NCBI GenBank assembly: GCA_033002965.1
Contig: JAURVB010002719.1
Span: forward strand, 152,810 to 216,809
Direction: 5' to 3'
Origin: Piper betle
Taxonomy: Eukaryota > Streptophyta > Magnoliopsida > Piperales > Piperaceae
Length of the DNA: 64,000 nucleotides
The notes beneath the pieces are model-generated. The model had not been told where the DNA came from. It did no database searches and saw only the letters and a list, made by a program, of their open reading frames with translations. Made by a program: the position numbers and the translations under genes. Within the stretch, counting starts at the first letter, position 1. Each line of letters begins with the position of its first letter. Below, in pieces: positions 44,462 to 57,750 of the stretch.

Positions 44462-46108
44462 TGTTCGGGCATGAGATTGTCTGCCCCCGCGGACTACCTC
44501 TTTTAATCTTGGTTTGAGAGTTCGGTGGGATCGAGGCGCCCTTGCTGTGCAAAGAGATAGTGTGTACAAATAGAAAATGTTATGAGCACAAAATAACATG
44601 CAGAAAATTTTATGTCGTTCCTTAGGGTTCAACTTGAATTCGTAAGTCAGTTCATTGTGAGATTGGTACTCCCAATCCACTAATTCTCCTTTGATTTTAC
44701 ACTTTACACAAAATAGTGAATTTTGCTGCATTTAAATAAATTCTCCTTTGAGATCTTTGACTCTAATGCCCTGGTTTATACCTTTCTGGTCTTTAAATCC
44801 TCAAAATAACCCTACCCTACCACTGCGTTTGGAGAGTCCAAAAATGGTAGGGTAGCAAGCTTCGCCTCAATTCAAGGTCTAGAAGGCCTTCAAATTATTT
44901 CCAAATTTTTAATGGACTGAACCAAACCACTTCGGGTTGGTTGAAAACAAATAAATACTGGACCGAGTCGGGTGGCATGCTCCGGCTCTCTTTTTTCTCT
45001 GCATGCACCTATTTGTTGATGGTGCATAGTGTGCTAATTCAAATCTAGGTCATGGATGATGTGGTCACTGGTCTGGGTCTGTTCACAGGTCTAATCAATT
45101 TGTGGGCTAACTGGATATGGTCATGGATCTTGACAGGACGAGTGGACTCGGTCCACTAATTGGGCTCGATAGACCCGCTTAGGCGTGATACAGCGGCGGC
45201 TTTCGAGGCTCCGACATCTGCTTTTTCAGCGACGGCGGCGACTGAGTCCAGTGGTACTCCACCCTGAAGATTACATCTCTTTATTCTCTTAAGACACCAC
45301 AAGGCCGGGAACGACTGGCGTTGGTTGGAAAAAATCCATAAAATCCACCTCTCGCTGCTATTTTCTATTCTATTTTCTTCCTTCTCTGATGGGTCACTTC
45401 CAAAATTTTTTTGGCGATGGAGGCGACAAAATCCGGTGGTACTCCACCCAGACCTGAAGATTACTTCTCTCTTTATTCTCTTAGGACACCACTTTGGGAC
45501 TAGGAATGACCGGCGTTGGTCAGAAAACTGCCACGAAATCAGCTCTCTGCGATTTTTTTTGCTTCAATCTCCTCTATTTTCTGCCTTTCTTGGTGCTATG
45601 CAGCAATTCCTTCTCCACGGTGAAGGTGATCAGCAACACCCCTCCTTTCCTCGCCAAGGCAGCACGGCAGTAGATCTTTGACAAGGCTTTTCTATGGTGG
45701 CAACAATGCTTTGACGAGGCAAGCAGAGGTCCTTCAATCTCCTTGGCTACGCCTTAAAGTGATGACTCCCAATCCGGCAGCGTTTCATAGCGTGGCACTA
45801 CAACAACAATCCTCCAAACGGAAAAGGTGAACTCTGATATTTTGTGGTAGGGACTGGCTTCAGAACTTCATGGCAAGGGTGGCAGTAGATGGGCAGAAGG
45901 TGGCTCCAACTGATGGATGGTGGCCGTATGCTGGCAGGATTGAAACTCCAGCAAGGACTCTGATGCAGCAAGACCTCCTTTCCTCGTGCTGGGGCTCTAG
46001 CTAGTCTCCAAGGTGGTAGCACTCCCCTCCTTTACTTCAGCAAGGTGCAAGTCTCCAGGCATTCCAAGACAGTGGCATGGATGAGGATAATAATCTAGCA
46101 GTGGCGAG

Positions 46109-46625
46109 TGTTGGATGTTGGACGTATATATGTATATAATTGTATCATATGCTGTTATTATTAAGGCATGGCCTAAATTAAATTGATCTGTTAAAGTTAA
46201 GGATAATGGGCCATTAATATTTAATAAAATATATGGAGATATCATATATTTAAGATGAGTATCGGATAAATATGTGTAGATACCATTTTTTTAATCTCTA
46301 ATTTATGATGGGTTAAATTGGAATTATGAAAAATAAGGATAAATACGGTTATAAGGATAAATACTGTTATGGTCCCTGGATTCGCATAGTAGTTTTTCTT
46401 TTCTGGTATCCCATCATCCAGAAACTCTGGTTTTGAAGAACAGGTGTTGAATCTGGAAGATCAAACTAGAAGAAATCAAAGGATTACTTTACTATTATGG
46501 ATCCAGGTACGCTTCCGTTATTAAATTTATTTTCTTGATGATTTGATATGAAGAAGGCTTTATTGATGATGGTTTTATCATCTATATAATTGTGGTTAAA
46601 GTTTAAAGTATTTGTTGTTTCAACA
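46109..46625 (+). repeat. Copia-B 5' LTR (517 bp)
   Basis: Begins TGTTGGATGTTGGACG and ends GTTGTTTCAACA, immediately followed by the primer-binding site. The terminal TGTTG/CAACA pair is inverted as expected. Confidence 0.95.
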
Positions 46626-46627
46626 AG

Positions 46628-46639
46628 TGGTATCAGAGC
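46628..46639 (+). promoter_or_regulatory. Copia-B primer-binding site (initiator tRNA-Met type)
   Basis: TGGTATCAGAGC, two bases after the LTR, is complementary to the 3' end of plant initiator tRNA-Met, the usual primer for minus-strand synthesis in Ty1/copia elements. Confidence 0.93.
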
Positions 46640-47490
46640 AACTTCATATTAAATCATTGAGAATTAATTGATTTATGTTTATTTTATTTTTTTGGAATGA
46701 GTCAATCATTCAATACCTGTTTGTATGGGAAAATTTTATGGTTTGAATTTACAGTATTCCCTTATTCACCAAAATTGACATGGTTTATAACCAATCTTCT
46801 TCAACTTATTTAGAATACCCTAAATTTTAGATGGTGAATGTGGTGATTATGTATTTTACTTTGCCCAAATTTTGCACTGTCAATATCAGTTTATGGGATA
46901 TTTTTCCCAAATCAAGGTCCTCTTTTGGTAAAATATCAAATGTGGATAATAAAGTTACAAAAGGTTATAATTTCAGAAATTTCCAAATAAATATATTTTT
47001 ATAACCTTTTTCAGTTTTATGTTATTTGAGATTATTAAATTCAAAATTATGGTTCAGTTATAATTAATATTTTTAAATTTATTAAGGACTACAATATGCT
47101 GCCAAAGTAGCCTCTTTTGTAGAAATTAATTTATTTTAAAATATTAAGACGGTTGTGGATATATGATTCATGTGAATATTAATCAAGCCCAAAAGAAGGT
47201 TAATATTTGACGAAATTATATATTCATTTGCGATAATAATTATGGGATAATTATCAAGTTTCCATGTGGATAATAAATCGGCCCAAAGGAAGGTTTATTA
47301 TTTGACAGGATTTATTGTCCATATTTGATTATTGCACTAAGAGTACCACTTACAAATTAATATTTCTGTCCAAAGACTAAATATTAATGTTGTGCTAGGT
47401 ATCTGTTGATGGGATTAACCATTATTTGAATTATTAATCTTATTATGTGCATGTTATTTTGTTCTATTTTCAGTTAATCAATCTGCTTCT

Positions 47491-50400
47491 ATGATTTCTG
47501 CCAACATCAATTCAGTTCCAATGCTTAAGGATAATTTTAAGGATTGGATAGAAAGTGTAATGATTATTCTCGGCTGCATGGATCTTGACCTTGCATTAAG
47601 GACTGAACAACCTGCTTCTCTTACTGACAAAAGTTCTATTGAGGAAAAACAGGACATTGAGAAGTGGGAACGTTCAAATCGCATGAGTCTTATGATCATG
47701 AAGCGGGGAATTCCAGAGACCTTCAGGGGCGATGTGTTTGAAAAGGTTACTACAGCCAGTGAGTTTCTTAAAGAAATTGAGAAACGTTTTGTAAAAAAAT
47801 GATAAGGCTGAAACAAGTATGCTTTTGTCGAACTTGATTTTAATGTAAGTTTAAAGGCAAAATAAGCATAAGGGAGTACATCTTAGAGATGTCAAATATT
47901 GCTTCAAAACTAAAAGCACTATGGTTAGAGCTATCTGAAGATTTGCTCGTGCATTTAGTTTTAATTTCTCTTCCTGCACAATTCAGTCAATTCAAGGTCA
48001 GTTACAACTGTCAAAGGGACAAATGGACTCTTAATGAGCTCATTTCTTATTGTGTGCAAGAAGAAGAAAGGTTGAAGCAAGAACAGGTTGAAAGTGCTCA
48101 CTTGGCTAGTACCTATCAGGACAAAAATAAGAAAAGAAAGAGGGCTAAGGATGCTGATAATGGGTCTCACAAGCAACAGCAAAAGAAAGAAAATCAGGCT
48201 TCTTGCTGTTTCTTTTGTGGTAAACCTGGACATATGAAGAAGGAATGCACTAAGTATCACGCTTGGCATGCAAAGAAAGGTTCATTTCTTAATTTTGTTT
48301 GTTCTGAGGTTAATTTAGCTTCAGTGCCAATACACACTTGGTGGTTAGATTCTGGTGCTACTACTTACATAAGTGTGTCAATGTAGGGTTGCCTGAGTTG
48401 CCGAAAGCCAAATGATGCTGAAAGATTCATCTATGTGGGTGATGACAAATTAGTCGTAGTTGAGGCAATAAGAACTTTTAGATTATTATTAAAGATAGGA
48501 TATTATTTGGATTTGAATGAGACATATGTAGTACCGTCTTTTAGATGGAATTTGGTTTCTATTTCTATATTGGACAAATTTGGTTACTCTTGTTCATTTG
48601 GAAATAATAAGTTTAGTCTTTTTCTAAATTCAAATATTGTGGGTACGGGTTCCTTGTCTTTTTATGATAATCTATATTTACTTGATACTATTGCATCTTT
48701 TAATGAAACTTTGCATGTGGGTTTATGTGGTATGAAAAGAAAATTAACCAATGAGAATTCTACTTTACTCTGGCACAAGCGTTTAGGACACATTTCTAAA
48801 CATAGAATTGCACGACTTATGTTAGATGGAATTTTTGATTCTCTTAATTAATCGGATTTACAAGTCTGTATTGAGTGCATTAAGGGAAAACAAACAAATG
48901 CAAGGAGACTAGGTGCCAATAGATCTTCAAATGTCTTAGAACTAATACATACGGACATTTGTGGACCATTTCCTATGGCTTCTTGGAATGGTCAACACTA
49001 TTTTATTACGTTCATAGACGATTATTCTCGTTATGGTTACCTATATCTCATTCATGAGAAGTCTCAAGCATTGGACGTGTTTAAGGCATATAAGGCTGAA
49101 GTTGAGAACCAACTCGACAAAACTATTAAGGTTGTCAGATCTGACTATGGTGGTGAATACTATGGTAGATATGATGGATCAGGTGTATAGCGTCCCAGGA
49201 CCATTTGCCAAATTCCTAGAAGAATGTGGAATCATCCCACAATACACAATGCCAGGTACTCCTAGCATGAATGGTGTTGCTGAGAGACGAAACCGAACAT
49301 TAAAGGTCATGGTGAGAAGTATGATTGCTCATACTACTTTACCTGATTCACTCTAGGGTGAAGCACTAAAGACAACAGCATATCTTCTTAATAGAGTGCC
49401 AACAAAGGCAACTGTTAAGACCCCTTATGAATTATGGACTGGAAAAACACCCAGTATTAAGCATTTACGCATTTGGGGTTGTCCAGCTGAGGCAAGGCCT
49501 TATAGGCTAAATGAAAAGAAACTGGACTCAAGAACAGTTAGCAGTTATTTTGTTGGGTACTCTGAAAGGTCTAGAGGATATAAGTTTTATGATCCCACAA
49601 TAAGGTCATTCTTTGAGACGGGAAATGCCCAATTCTTTGAGGATGTTGAGTTTGGAGAGGGAAATAAAGTTAGAGACTTTGTCTTTGAAGAAGAATCTAT
49701 TTCTCTTCCCATGATTGTTCTTGACAATAATCAGGATCAAGGTTATATTCCTGATGTTGTTCAAGAAACAATACCAGAATTACAAGACAATGTCGAGAAT
49801 CTCCGTAATCAAGTTATATCTGAAGAAGAAACTCAACAACCTCAAGAGCAAATGCCATTGAGGAGATCCACAAGAGAAAAGAGAAATGCAATTTCGGATG
49901 ATTATATCATCTTTCTCGAAGAACATGAGGATAATATTGGAATGGTGGAAGATGATCCAATCAACTTTCATCAGGCCATGAAGAGTTCTAATTCTCAAAG
50001 GTGGATTGATGCCATGAATGAAGAGATGAAGTCCATGAAAGCTAATGACGTTTGGGATCTTGTTCCATTACCTGAAGGTGCAAAACCTATTGGTTGTAAA
50101 TGGATATTTAAAACTAAGAGGGATTCGAAAGGTGATGTAGAAAGATATAAGGCTCGTCTTGTTGCAAAGGGCTTTACTCAAAAGGAAGGCATGGATTATA
50201 ATGAGACTTTCTCTCCAGTTTCATCGAAAGACTCATTCAGAATAATTATGGCATTAGTGGCACATTTTGATCTTGAGTTACATCAGATGGATGTAAAGAC
50301 TGCATTTCTAAATGGTGACATTGATGAAACAATTTATATGGTGCAACCGAAAAACTTTGTATCTGGAGATTCAAAGAATATGGTTTGCAAATTAAAGAAA

Positions 50401-51537
50401 TCCATCTATGGACTTAAGCAGGCTTCTCGTCAATGGTATCACAAATTTCATCAAGTGATTCTCTCATTTGGTTTTGAGATGAATGTTATTGATGATTGTA
50501 TATACCATAAGTTTAGTGGGAGTAAGTATATTTTTCTGGTTTTATATGTTGATGATATATTGCTTGCCAGTAATGATATAAGTTTCTTGCACGAAACCAA
50601 GAGATTTTTATCAAAGAAATTTGAAATGAAAGATCTTGGAAATGCGTCTTTTGTATTAGGAATTCAAATACATCGGGATCGTTCTCGATGTATACTTGGA
50701 TTATCACAAAAGACCTATATAGAAAAAGTGCTTAAAAGATTTGGCATGCAAGATTGTAAACCAGGAGATACCCTTGTTTCTAAAGGAGACAAATTCAGTC
50801 TCAATCAATGCCCTAAAAATGATATAGAAGGAAAGGAAATGCAAAAGATTCCCTATGCTTCAACAATAGGAAGTCTTATGTATGCTCAAGTATGTACGCG
50901 TCCAGATATTGCGTATATTGTTGGAATGTTAGGCAGATATTTAAGCAATCCGGGATTGGATCACTGGATAGCAGCCAAAAGAGTCATGAGGTATCTACAG
51001 AGAACAAAACATTACATGCTTACATATCGGAAGTCAGATCAACTTGAGATCATTGGGTATTCTGATTCTGATTTTGTTGGATGTCAAGATAGTCGTTGAT
51101 CTACTTCTGGCTATGTATATCTGCTTGCTGGAGGAGCTATTTCTTGGAGGAGTGCTAAGCAGACACTCATAGCTTCTTCCACCATGGCAGCTGAATTCAT
51201 AGCTTGTTATGAGGCATCCAATCATGGAATATGGTTGCGGAATTTTGTCACAGGGCTGCGCATTATTGATAATATTGAAAGACCACTTAAGTTATTTTGT
51301 GACAATCAGTCTGCAGTATTATATTCAAATAACAACAGGAGCTCATCTAAATCAAAACACATAGAGATCAAGTTCCTTGTTGTGAAAGAAAGAGTTCAGA
51401 GTGGTAAAGTTTCTATAGAGCATATTGGGACAAACTCCATGGTTGCGGATCCGCTTACTAAAGGTTTACCGCCTAAGGTCTTTCATGAGCATGTTGCTCA
51501 TCTGGGTGTTGTATCATTTAATGATATGTTACTTTAG
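47491..51537 (+). pseudogene. Copia-B gag-pol polyprotein gene, several stops
   Basis: Gag starts at the ATG at 47491 (MISANINSVPMLKDN) and loses frame near 47800 at an A-run. Gag continues at 47889-48386 with zinc knuckle CFFCGKPGHMKKEC and protease WWLDSGATT. There are stops at 48384 (TAG), 48849 (TAA), 49188 (TAG), 49354 (TAG where Copia-A has Trp) and 51097 (TGA where Copia-A has Arg). Integrase motifs lie at 48975-49350. ORF 49396-51099 (567 codons) spans the integrase C-terminus and RT with YVDD at 50545-50556. RNase H and the terminal ADPLTKGL are at 51184-51537. At least one frameshift and five stops make it non-functional. Confidence 0.95.
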
Positions 51538-51878
51538 TGGGAGTTTGTATTGAATTGCGGTATTTGGTTTATGTTTCACTCTTTTACTCTATTTTGGTGA
51601 TCTCATAAGGTTGGACCAGTTGAAAATAGGCATGTTTAGATCAAATTGCATGTAATTTTCATGCTACACATCCATACTTGATCTATGTCATTTAATTATG
51701 TTGATGTATGTGACCATGGATGGGTTTAGTTACGATAAATGTAACGAAAATCGCCTTGATCCTATATTAACATTAATTAATGGACGAGATTGTTATTTTG
51801 GAATAATAGCGTATGTTAATTTTGGAGCTCATAAGGTTATATACAATTATTTGTGTATATATAGTCCAAGTGGGAGAT

Positions 51879-52394
51879 TGTTGGATGTTGGACGTATATA
51901 TGTATATAATTGTATCATATGCTGTTATTATTAAGGCATGACCTAAATTAAATTGATCTGTTAAAGTTAAGGATAATGGGCCATTAATATTTAATAAAAT
52001 ATATGGAGATATCATATATTTAAGATGAGTATGGATAAATATGTGTAGATACCATTTTCTTAATCTCTAATTTATGATGGGTTAAATTGGAATTATGAAT
52101 AATAAGGATATATACGGTTATAAGGATAAATACGGTTATGGTCCCCGGATTTGCACAGTAGTTTTTCTTTTCTGGTATCCCATCATCGAGAAACTCTGGT
52201 TTTGAAGAACAGGTGCTGAATCTGGAAGATCAAACTAGAAGAAATCAAAGGATTACTTTACTATTATGGATCCAGGTATGCTTCTGTTATTAAATTTATT
52301 TTCTTGATGATTTGATATGAAGAAGGCTTTATTGATGATGGTTTTATCATCTATATAATTTTGGTTAAAGTTTAAAGTATTTGTTGTTTCAATA
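51879..52394 (+). repeat. Copia-B 3' LTR (516 bp) with upstream polypurine tract
   Basis: The LTR follows the purine-rich AAGTGGGAGAT and matches the 5' LTR closely. Its final bases are CAATA where the 5' copy has CAACA, one of about 15 differences. Confidence 0.95.
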
Positions 52395-53858
52395 GCGAGA
52401 CCTTGACAAACAGCATGTGGAGTGGTCTCTAGTTTCTGGTGGCTCAGCAGCAAGGTGAAGGGTGTCTGCAACTCCGGTGACTCAACAACAAAATGCAGGG
52501 GGGCTTCAGGATGGAATATAACTTCAGGCTAGCAGCGTCTTCTCCAAGCGGCTAGGTGGTATGACTCTAGGGGCATCAATTGGTGACAATAGGCAAGAAA
52601 GAACCTGTAAGAAAGAACAGCAGCGAATCAGCAGGTTGGCGAAGCAGCTGTTCTTTGTGGCAAGAAAGAACCTAACTTTCCTCTTTGGCACGAGTCGGCT
52701 CCAGCTTTGGCTGTGACCGGAGGATGGTGAAGGTGGGTAGATGCTCAGATACTTGGTATCTTCTCGGCACAGCAAGGTGTTGCTAGCAATGGTGATAGGG
52801 CCTGCTCCTTGGTAGGGCAAAGTACAGCGACACAGCAGCAGGGCTTCCGTTGGTGGGACTGCAACTAAGAGGAAAGGAACTTCTCCTCTCCTTGGCGCGA
52901 ACACACTCCAGCAATAGCACTTTAAGGCAGGGGAGGCTCTGGCGAGGCAGGGACAAGGCAGCGAGGATAGACAGGTTATGCTAAGGCTTCCCGGGCCTTC
53001 GAGCAAGCACGTGCAGCAACAGGGAAGAGTGACTCCAATGAAGCAGCAAGAATATGATGGGGTTTTGAGCAACAATTGAAATAACCTGTAAAATAGTAAA
53101 GACAGCCCTTAGTGATTGTTTCTCCGGCCACAATGACATCAAACTCCGGTGGGATTCGACTTGATCTGATCCAGGATGAGGTTGGCTTTGACTAGGTGTT
53201 GATGAGGGTTGATAGAGCAACGTCTTTGGTGAGGGGCTCCTCCCTCAAGCTTCTCTTCTCTGCTTCATCTGAGCCCCTTCAAAAATAAAAACAAAACCTC
53301 TGTTGTGACAGGATGACAAGGCTTCTATCCCGACACTCAAAGGCAGCAAGGGTAGACTTTGACGGCATTGCAATTCCACTCCTTGGTTGGTCAGTAGGGG
53401 GATGGACAGCAACAAGTTGTTGTGGCGGTGGCCATGCTTCAAGACTGCAGCGAGACTAGAATGATCTTCAAGAGTATTAGACCTCAAAATGTCGGTGGAT
53501 GGGCTAGGGGATCACGGGAGATAGATCTCTAGCGAGGGGCTCCTCCCCTTCTCTTTCTTCTCTTTTCTCCTTCTTCCTCCATCTCTTTTCTTCAATTCAA
53601 TGACCCCCCTTCTTCACGTTAATGTAGTTCTTTTATGGAACTCTCCCTTTTATAGTTTCTGATTATGGCCATTGAATCCTCATCTGCCCTACCATTTTTG
53701 GTTCCTCATTTCCAGCCCCCAAAATTGTCACCAACCCCTTCTTGTCCTCTCCTTCTTCTTATCTTCTTCCTTCGATCTTGGAACCACCGTGGAATGTTTT
53801 TGATGAGTTGTGAAGGCATGGGATCGACCAGGGTTTGATCACATGGTTTGGATGAACA

Positions 53859-54040
53859 TAAGCCCCCTCGCAGATTTTTTGCAAGTTCGAAAGAAGAATT
53901 AGCGAAATACGTTTTGTATATTTTTTTTGCTAAGTATACTGTACATCAATCCCTCCGTGCACCATTTAGGCTTCATTTGACAGGGTGTGTCCTCCTGTCA
54001 CATGGTCTCACCAAATTTTTAAGTATCTTGCATTAACTTA
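53859..54040 (-). other. Gypsy2 3' untranslated region and polypurine tract
   Basis: On the minus strand TGCGAGGGGGCT lies just before the LTR start and is the probable polypurine tract. Upstream of it is the segment homologous to 27975-28080 of Gypsy1. ORF 53848-54036 on the plus strand is a shadow. Confidence 0.8.
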
Positions 54041-54044
54041 AAAC

Positions 54045-55710
54045 AAGGATTCTCCATTAATTGTTGATAATTCATAACATCCTTTACTAATGTCTCTCTT
54101 CACAACGTAGGGCTCTTCCCATGATGGGGAAAATTTGGACATTGGCAACCCAACCCTAACTTCACAGGTGTTGCATAAAACTAACATTCCAAGGCTGAAC
54201 TTGTGGGGCTCAATGTCTTAGTTGTACTTCTTTGTCATTGCTTCATGATACCTTTTCAACTTTTTCCCTGCAGCATGAATATGCTCGTCAATCACTTCGA
54301 GTGACACAATTCTATTTGCTACATACTCCACTTGTCCTAGTGATAAATGTAAAGCAGTGGCCATCCTTAGTGCAAGTAACTATACTTCTAAAGGTAAGAT
54401 AGCTTCCGTCCCATACACTAACAAAAAAGGTGTAACTCTGGTACTCACACGTGCAGAAGTATGATATGACCATAATGCTTTAGGTAGCCTTTCATGCCAA
54501 TCGCGTTGATTATCTGTCACCATCATTTGCAGTATTTGTTTTAAAATCTTATTGAAAGATTCCACTTGTCCATTAGATTGCGGGTTGTATGGTGATGATT
54601 ATACCATTTCAAATCTGTGTTGTTTGGCTAACTCTGCCACTTGCCATCTTATGAACGGTGTGCCATTATTTGTAATAAGCTTTTGGGGAAGTCGAAAGGG
54701 ACAGATGATATTTCCTTTGATGAATTGAGTGAGACAATCTCCTATCTATTTCCTTGCGGGTATTCCTTCACCCCACTTAGTAAAATACTTAGTCACCGTT
54801 AAGATGAACTTGTGACCCTTTGACGATAATGGATGAATGGGACCGATAAAATCAAGCCCCCAAATTTGAAATGGCCAATAAGCGCCAATTGGGTGTGTAA
54901 CAACTCGGCCCAAAGTGCAACGTAATGGGCCTATGTCATTTCTTTAAAATAGTTAACCCAAGTTAAAGATCTATAGTCAATTCTTACTTATAAACAAGAT
55001 TTTCTCCCAGTAGGTATTAGATGCGGGATTAAGTAGAGGGATCTCACAATCCACCCACCTTAGGAAATTTTGTCCCCAAAATTCTTACATTTCTTCGCCC
55101 GTTGCTAGCCCCAGCCCATGACCTTCTTTGGCCCGTGACTGGCATCCTAGCCAACGTCCCTAGTCCAGTAGTCCAACCCACCATCTAACACGTAACCAGA
55201 TTGCTCTGATATCATCTGTAACAACCTGGCCCAAAATGCAACGTAATGGGCCTATGTCATTTCTTTAAAATGGTTAACTCAAGTTAAAGCTCTATAGTCC
55301 ATTCTGACTTATAAACAAGATCTTCTCCCAGTAGGTATTAGATGTGGGATTAAGTTGAAGGATCTCATAGGGTGCAACCGTTCTAGTAGCATATGCTTCA
55401 AAGGTGCATGCAACAGACACTTCTCACATGACCTAGCAAAATCCATACAATCCTTATATATTGTTGGCCAAAAGTATCCAATGCGGAGCAAAAGGTGATA
55501 CAACCTTCTTCCACCTTAGTGATCTCCACAAGTCCTTTCGTGTGCATCTCTCATAACCTTTAAATTTTCCTTTTTGGTCAACCCCCATAGTAATACTCCA
55601 TGAAATCCTTGGCGATACAATAATTCTCCTTCAATGAGATGACGTGAAGCAATTTGTCGCACCTCACAAGCCTTATATCGATCACTGGGTAGCTGGTTGC
55701 ATGCCAAAAA
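54045..55710 (-). pseudogene. Gypsy2 integrase, split by a TRIM and catalytically defective
   Basis: On the minus strand 55707-55309 holds the zinc-binding H2C2-type region (DAHERTCGDH, YFWPTIYKDCMDFARSCEKC). The TRIM interrupts at 55369-54896. The core follows with GLDFIGPI, HKFILTVTKYFTKW, LITNNGTPF and NGQVESFNKILKQ, then WHERLPKALWSYHTSARVST and PFLLVYGTEAILPLEV (ORF 54565-54380). Where active integrases have VDYFTKW and TDNGTPF, this copy has TKYFTKW and TNNGTPF, so two of the three catalytic acids are changed. The glutamate in NGQVESFNK remains. In-frame stops add to the decay. Confidence 0.9.
54896..55369 (-). mobile_element. TRIM retrotransposon, 474 bp, with 153-bp LTRs
   Basis: Two direct repeats of 153 bp, 54896-55048 and 55217-55369, start TGTAACAACYYGGCCC and end GATCTCAYA on the plus strand. 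Next to the second copy is GCTCTGATATCA (55203-55214), the reverse complement of an initiator tRNA-Met primer-binding site with one change, so the element runs on the minus strand. A purine-rich tract (AAGGTGGGTGG on the minus strand) abuts the other LTR. The TSD GGGTG is at 54891-54895 and 55370-55374. There is no coding capacity; it must move with proteins from another element. The two LTRs differ at about 13 positions. Confidence 0.95.
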
Positions 55711-57735
55711 CTTGATGATATTTCCATACCAATCCTAAATTTCCCTAGTGCGAAGCTTTCAACTACAACACTTGATGGTAAACCACACCAACAGATGCAT
55801 CATGACGAGCAAACCAAATAATTGGCTCTATGACTTCTCCTTTAGCAATGAATCTTGACCCCAATACAACGAGTGCATATGCCATACGATTTGTAGAGTG
55901 AGGGATATGTTCAAACATCACTTCTTTGAAATTTTTCAATAATCGCATCAAACGCGCCTTCACACTACCAAATGTGCTTCCTTAACTTCAAAATTCCCTG
56001 TGGATTACCAATAATGAGTCGCCTCGAACTAGCAAGTATTCCACTTTCAAATCTTTCGTAAGCAACAGTCCAAGCAACATTGCTTCATATTTTGAGTTGT
56101 TGCTTCATATGTTGAGCTCTAAGTATGTAAATGCATCCTCCTTGAAGTCTCTACTAAGACAACGCCAGCTCCTCCAAAGTGTCATCCTCCTCTGCACATT
56201 CCCACAGCTGCTCCATCAAAATAAAAAGTCCACTTTAGTAGTTCCTTATCTGTGTTGAACTAGACTTCTTCTTCTTTCTTCTCGGATGGTAGAGCCAAAT
56301 GGTTGGCAAGTAGCTCAGCAATTGCTTAACCTTTCACTGCTTTTTGTGTGACACACTTGATGTCAAACTCCATTAACTTCCAAAGCCATCTTACTGCTCT
56401 TCCCAACAAGGCCGGTTGTTAGAGCAGGTATTGAACAGGATTGTCGTGTACTACCAAATGTACTTCATGTGTAAGAACGTAATGTTGCAATTTCTGCAAA
56501 GCAAACACCAAAGCTTAACATGCTTTCCCTATCTTTGTGTACCTTTGTTCAATTGAAGTCATAGCTTTGCTTAAGTAATACACAAGTCGTTCTCTCCCAA
56601 GGTCGTTAGCCTAGGGTAACATGGCTGCGAGTGTTGCTTCTGTGTGAGAAATAAATAAGGTGTTTGGTCCATCTGGCATTGGAGCAAGTAAAGTTGGAGG
56701 CTTTAGCAACCATGTCTTTACTCCTCAAAGGCTTGCTCACATGCTTCCCACCACTCAAACTTGTTACCTTTCTTCAACAACTGAGTGAGTGAAAAAAATT
56801 TTATGACAAGTCTGGGATAAATCTCCCAATGTAATTGATCTTTCCCAAGAAGCTTTGCAATTGACGCAAAGATGTAGGTAGACTCATATCCCTAATAGCT
56901 TAAATTTTGGCAGGGTCAACTTGGATTCCTCACTCGTTTACCAAAAATCTGAGAAATACCCTAATGAAACACCAAAAGCACATTTTTGTGGATTCAACTT
57001 CAAGTTATTTACTCTACACCAGTGAAGTACCTTCCACAACACTTTGCAATGAACACTTCTTGCTTTTGACTTCAAAATTATGTTGTCAACATAATCCTCC
57101 ATTTCCACATGTAGCATGTCTGTAAAAATATATTGCATCGCTCATTGACAAGTAGCTCCTACATTTTTCAAACCAAACGACATTACCGTATAGCAACAGA
57201 TTCCAACAGGGGTGTAGAAAGCCGTCTTTTCTTCATCTTCGGCTACCATATGAATTTGATTGTAGCTGCTAAATTCACCCTTGATAGAAAATATCTGACA
57301 ACCAACTACATTGCCAAGTAAAATATCAAGGATCGGTAAAGGAAATGCATCCTTAGGACATGCTTTGTTGAGATCTCAGAAGTGCACACAGATCCTAATC
57401 TGACCATTCTTCTTCTTTACAGGGACAACATTTGCCAACCATTCTAGGTAGTTGACCTCATGAATGAAGTTTGCCTTCTTCAACTTCTCTATTTCTATTG
57501 TGATCATGGCCTCGATACATGGACTAAACTTTCTTCTGGCATGAACAACTGGACGTACCCCTGGCTTAACTACAAGGTGGTGTACTACAACTTCGGATGA
57601 CAAACCTAGCATTTCATCATATGACCATGCAAAACAATCCTTATAACTTTTAAGTGCATCAATGAGTTGTTGCTTCTCCACTTCTTCTAAACCTGATCCA
57701 AGAAAAGTTGGACGGGGCTGTTGATAAGTTCCCAA
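55711..57735 (-). pseudogene. Gypsy2 reverse transcriptase and RNase H, degenerate
   Basis: RT begins in ORF 57735-57376 (QQLIDALKSYKDCFAWSYDE, HHLVVKPGVRPV, LANVVPVKKKNGQIRICVHF), continues through DLNKACPKDAFPL-like and FSSYNQIHM-like motifs, and reaches the active-site region AMQYIFTDMLHVEMEDYVDN in ORF 57138-56938, where YVDN replaces the usual Y-x-D-D. It ends NNLKLNPQKCAFGVSLG. RNase H follows from about 56750 to 55760 with many stops; only HIPHSTNRMAYALVVLGSRF (55963-55763) is clear. It matches the 27395-27985 part of Gypsy1 and is non-functional. Confidence 0.9.
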
Positions 57736-57750
57736 ATTTATTTTCAGAAG

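Larger units (their letters stand above)
46109..52394 (+). mobile_element. Copia-B: full-length Ty1/copia element inside the Gypsy2 LTR
   Basis: LTRs 46109-46625 and 51879-52394 flank gag-pol in normal order. The 5-bp TSD GCGAG is at 46104-46108 and 52395-52399. The unoccupied site with the same neighbours (AGTGGCGAGACCTTGAC) is at 62469-62485 in the other Gypsy2 LTR. By eye the two LTRs differ at about 15 positions in 516 bp (near 3%), so the insertion is younger than Gypsy2. Structure and proteins match Copia-A without the inversion. Confidence 0.96.
44462..53858 (-). repeat. Gypsy2 3' LTR, split by Copia-B
   Basis: The outer end TGTTCGGGCATGAG is at 44462 and the inner end ..GGATGAACA at 53858. 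Removing Copia-B and one TSD leaves about 3.1 kb that aligns with the 5' LTR (60879-63861). The LTR has an internal duplication of about 185 bp marked by GGTACTCCACCC near 45252 and 45437. ORFs at 45325-45681 and 52524-53075 are within the LTR and have no domains. Confidence 0.9.

Noticed and set aside
52524..53220. Minus-strand ORFs of 183 and 79 codons, also seen at 62684-63383
   Set aside because: Both sets are inside Gypsy2 LTRs. Similarity between them reflects the LTR pair and not conserved coding.
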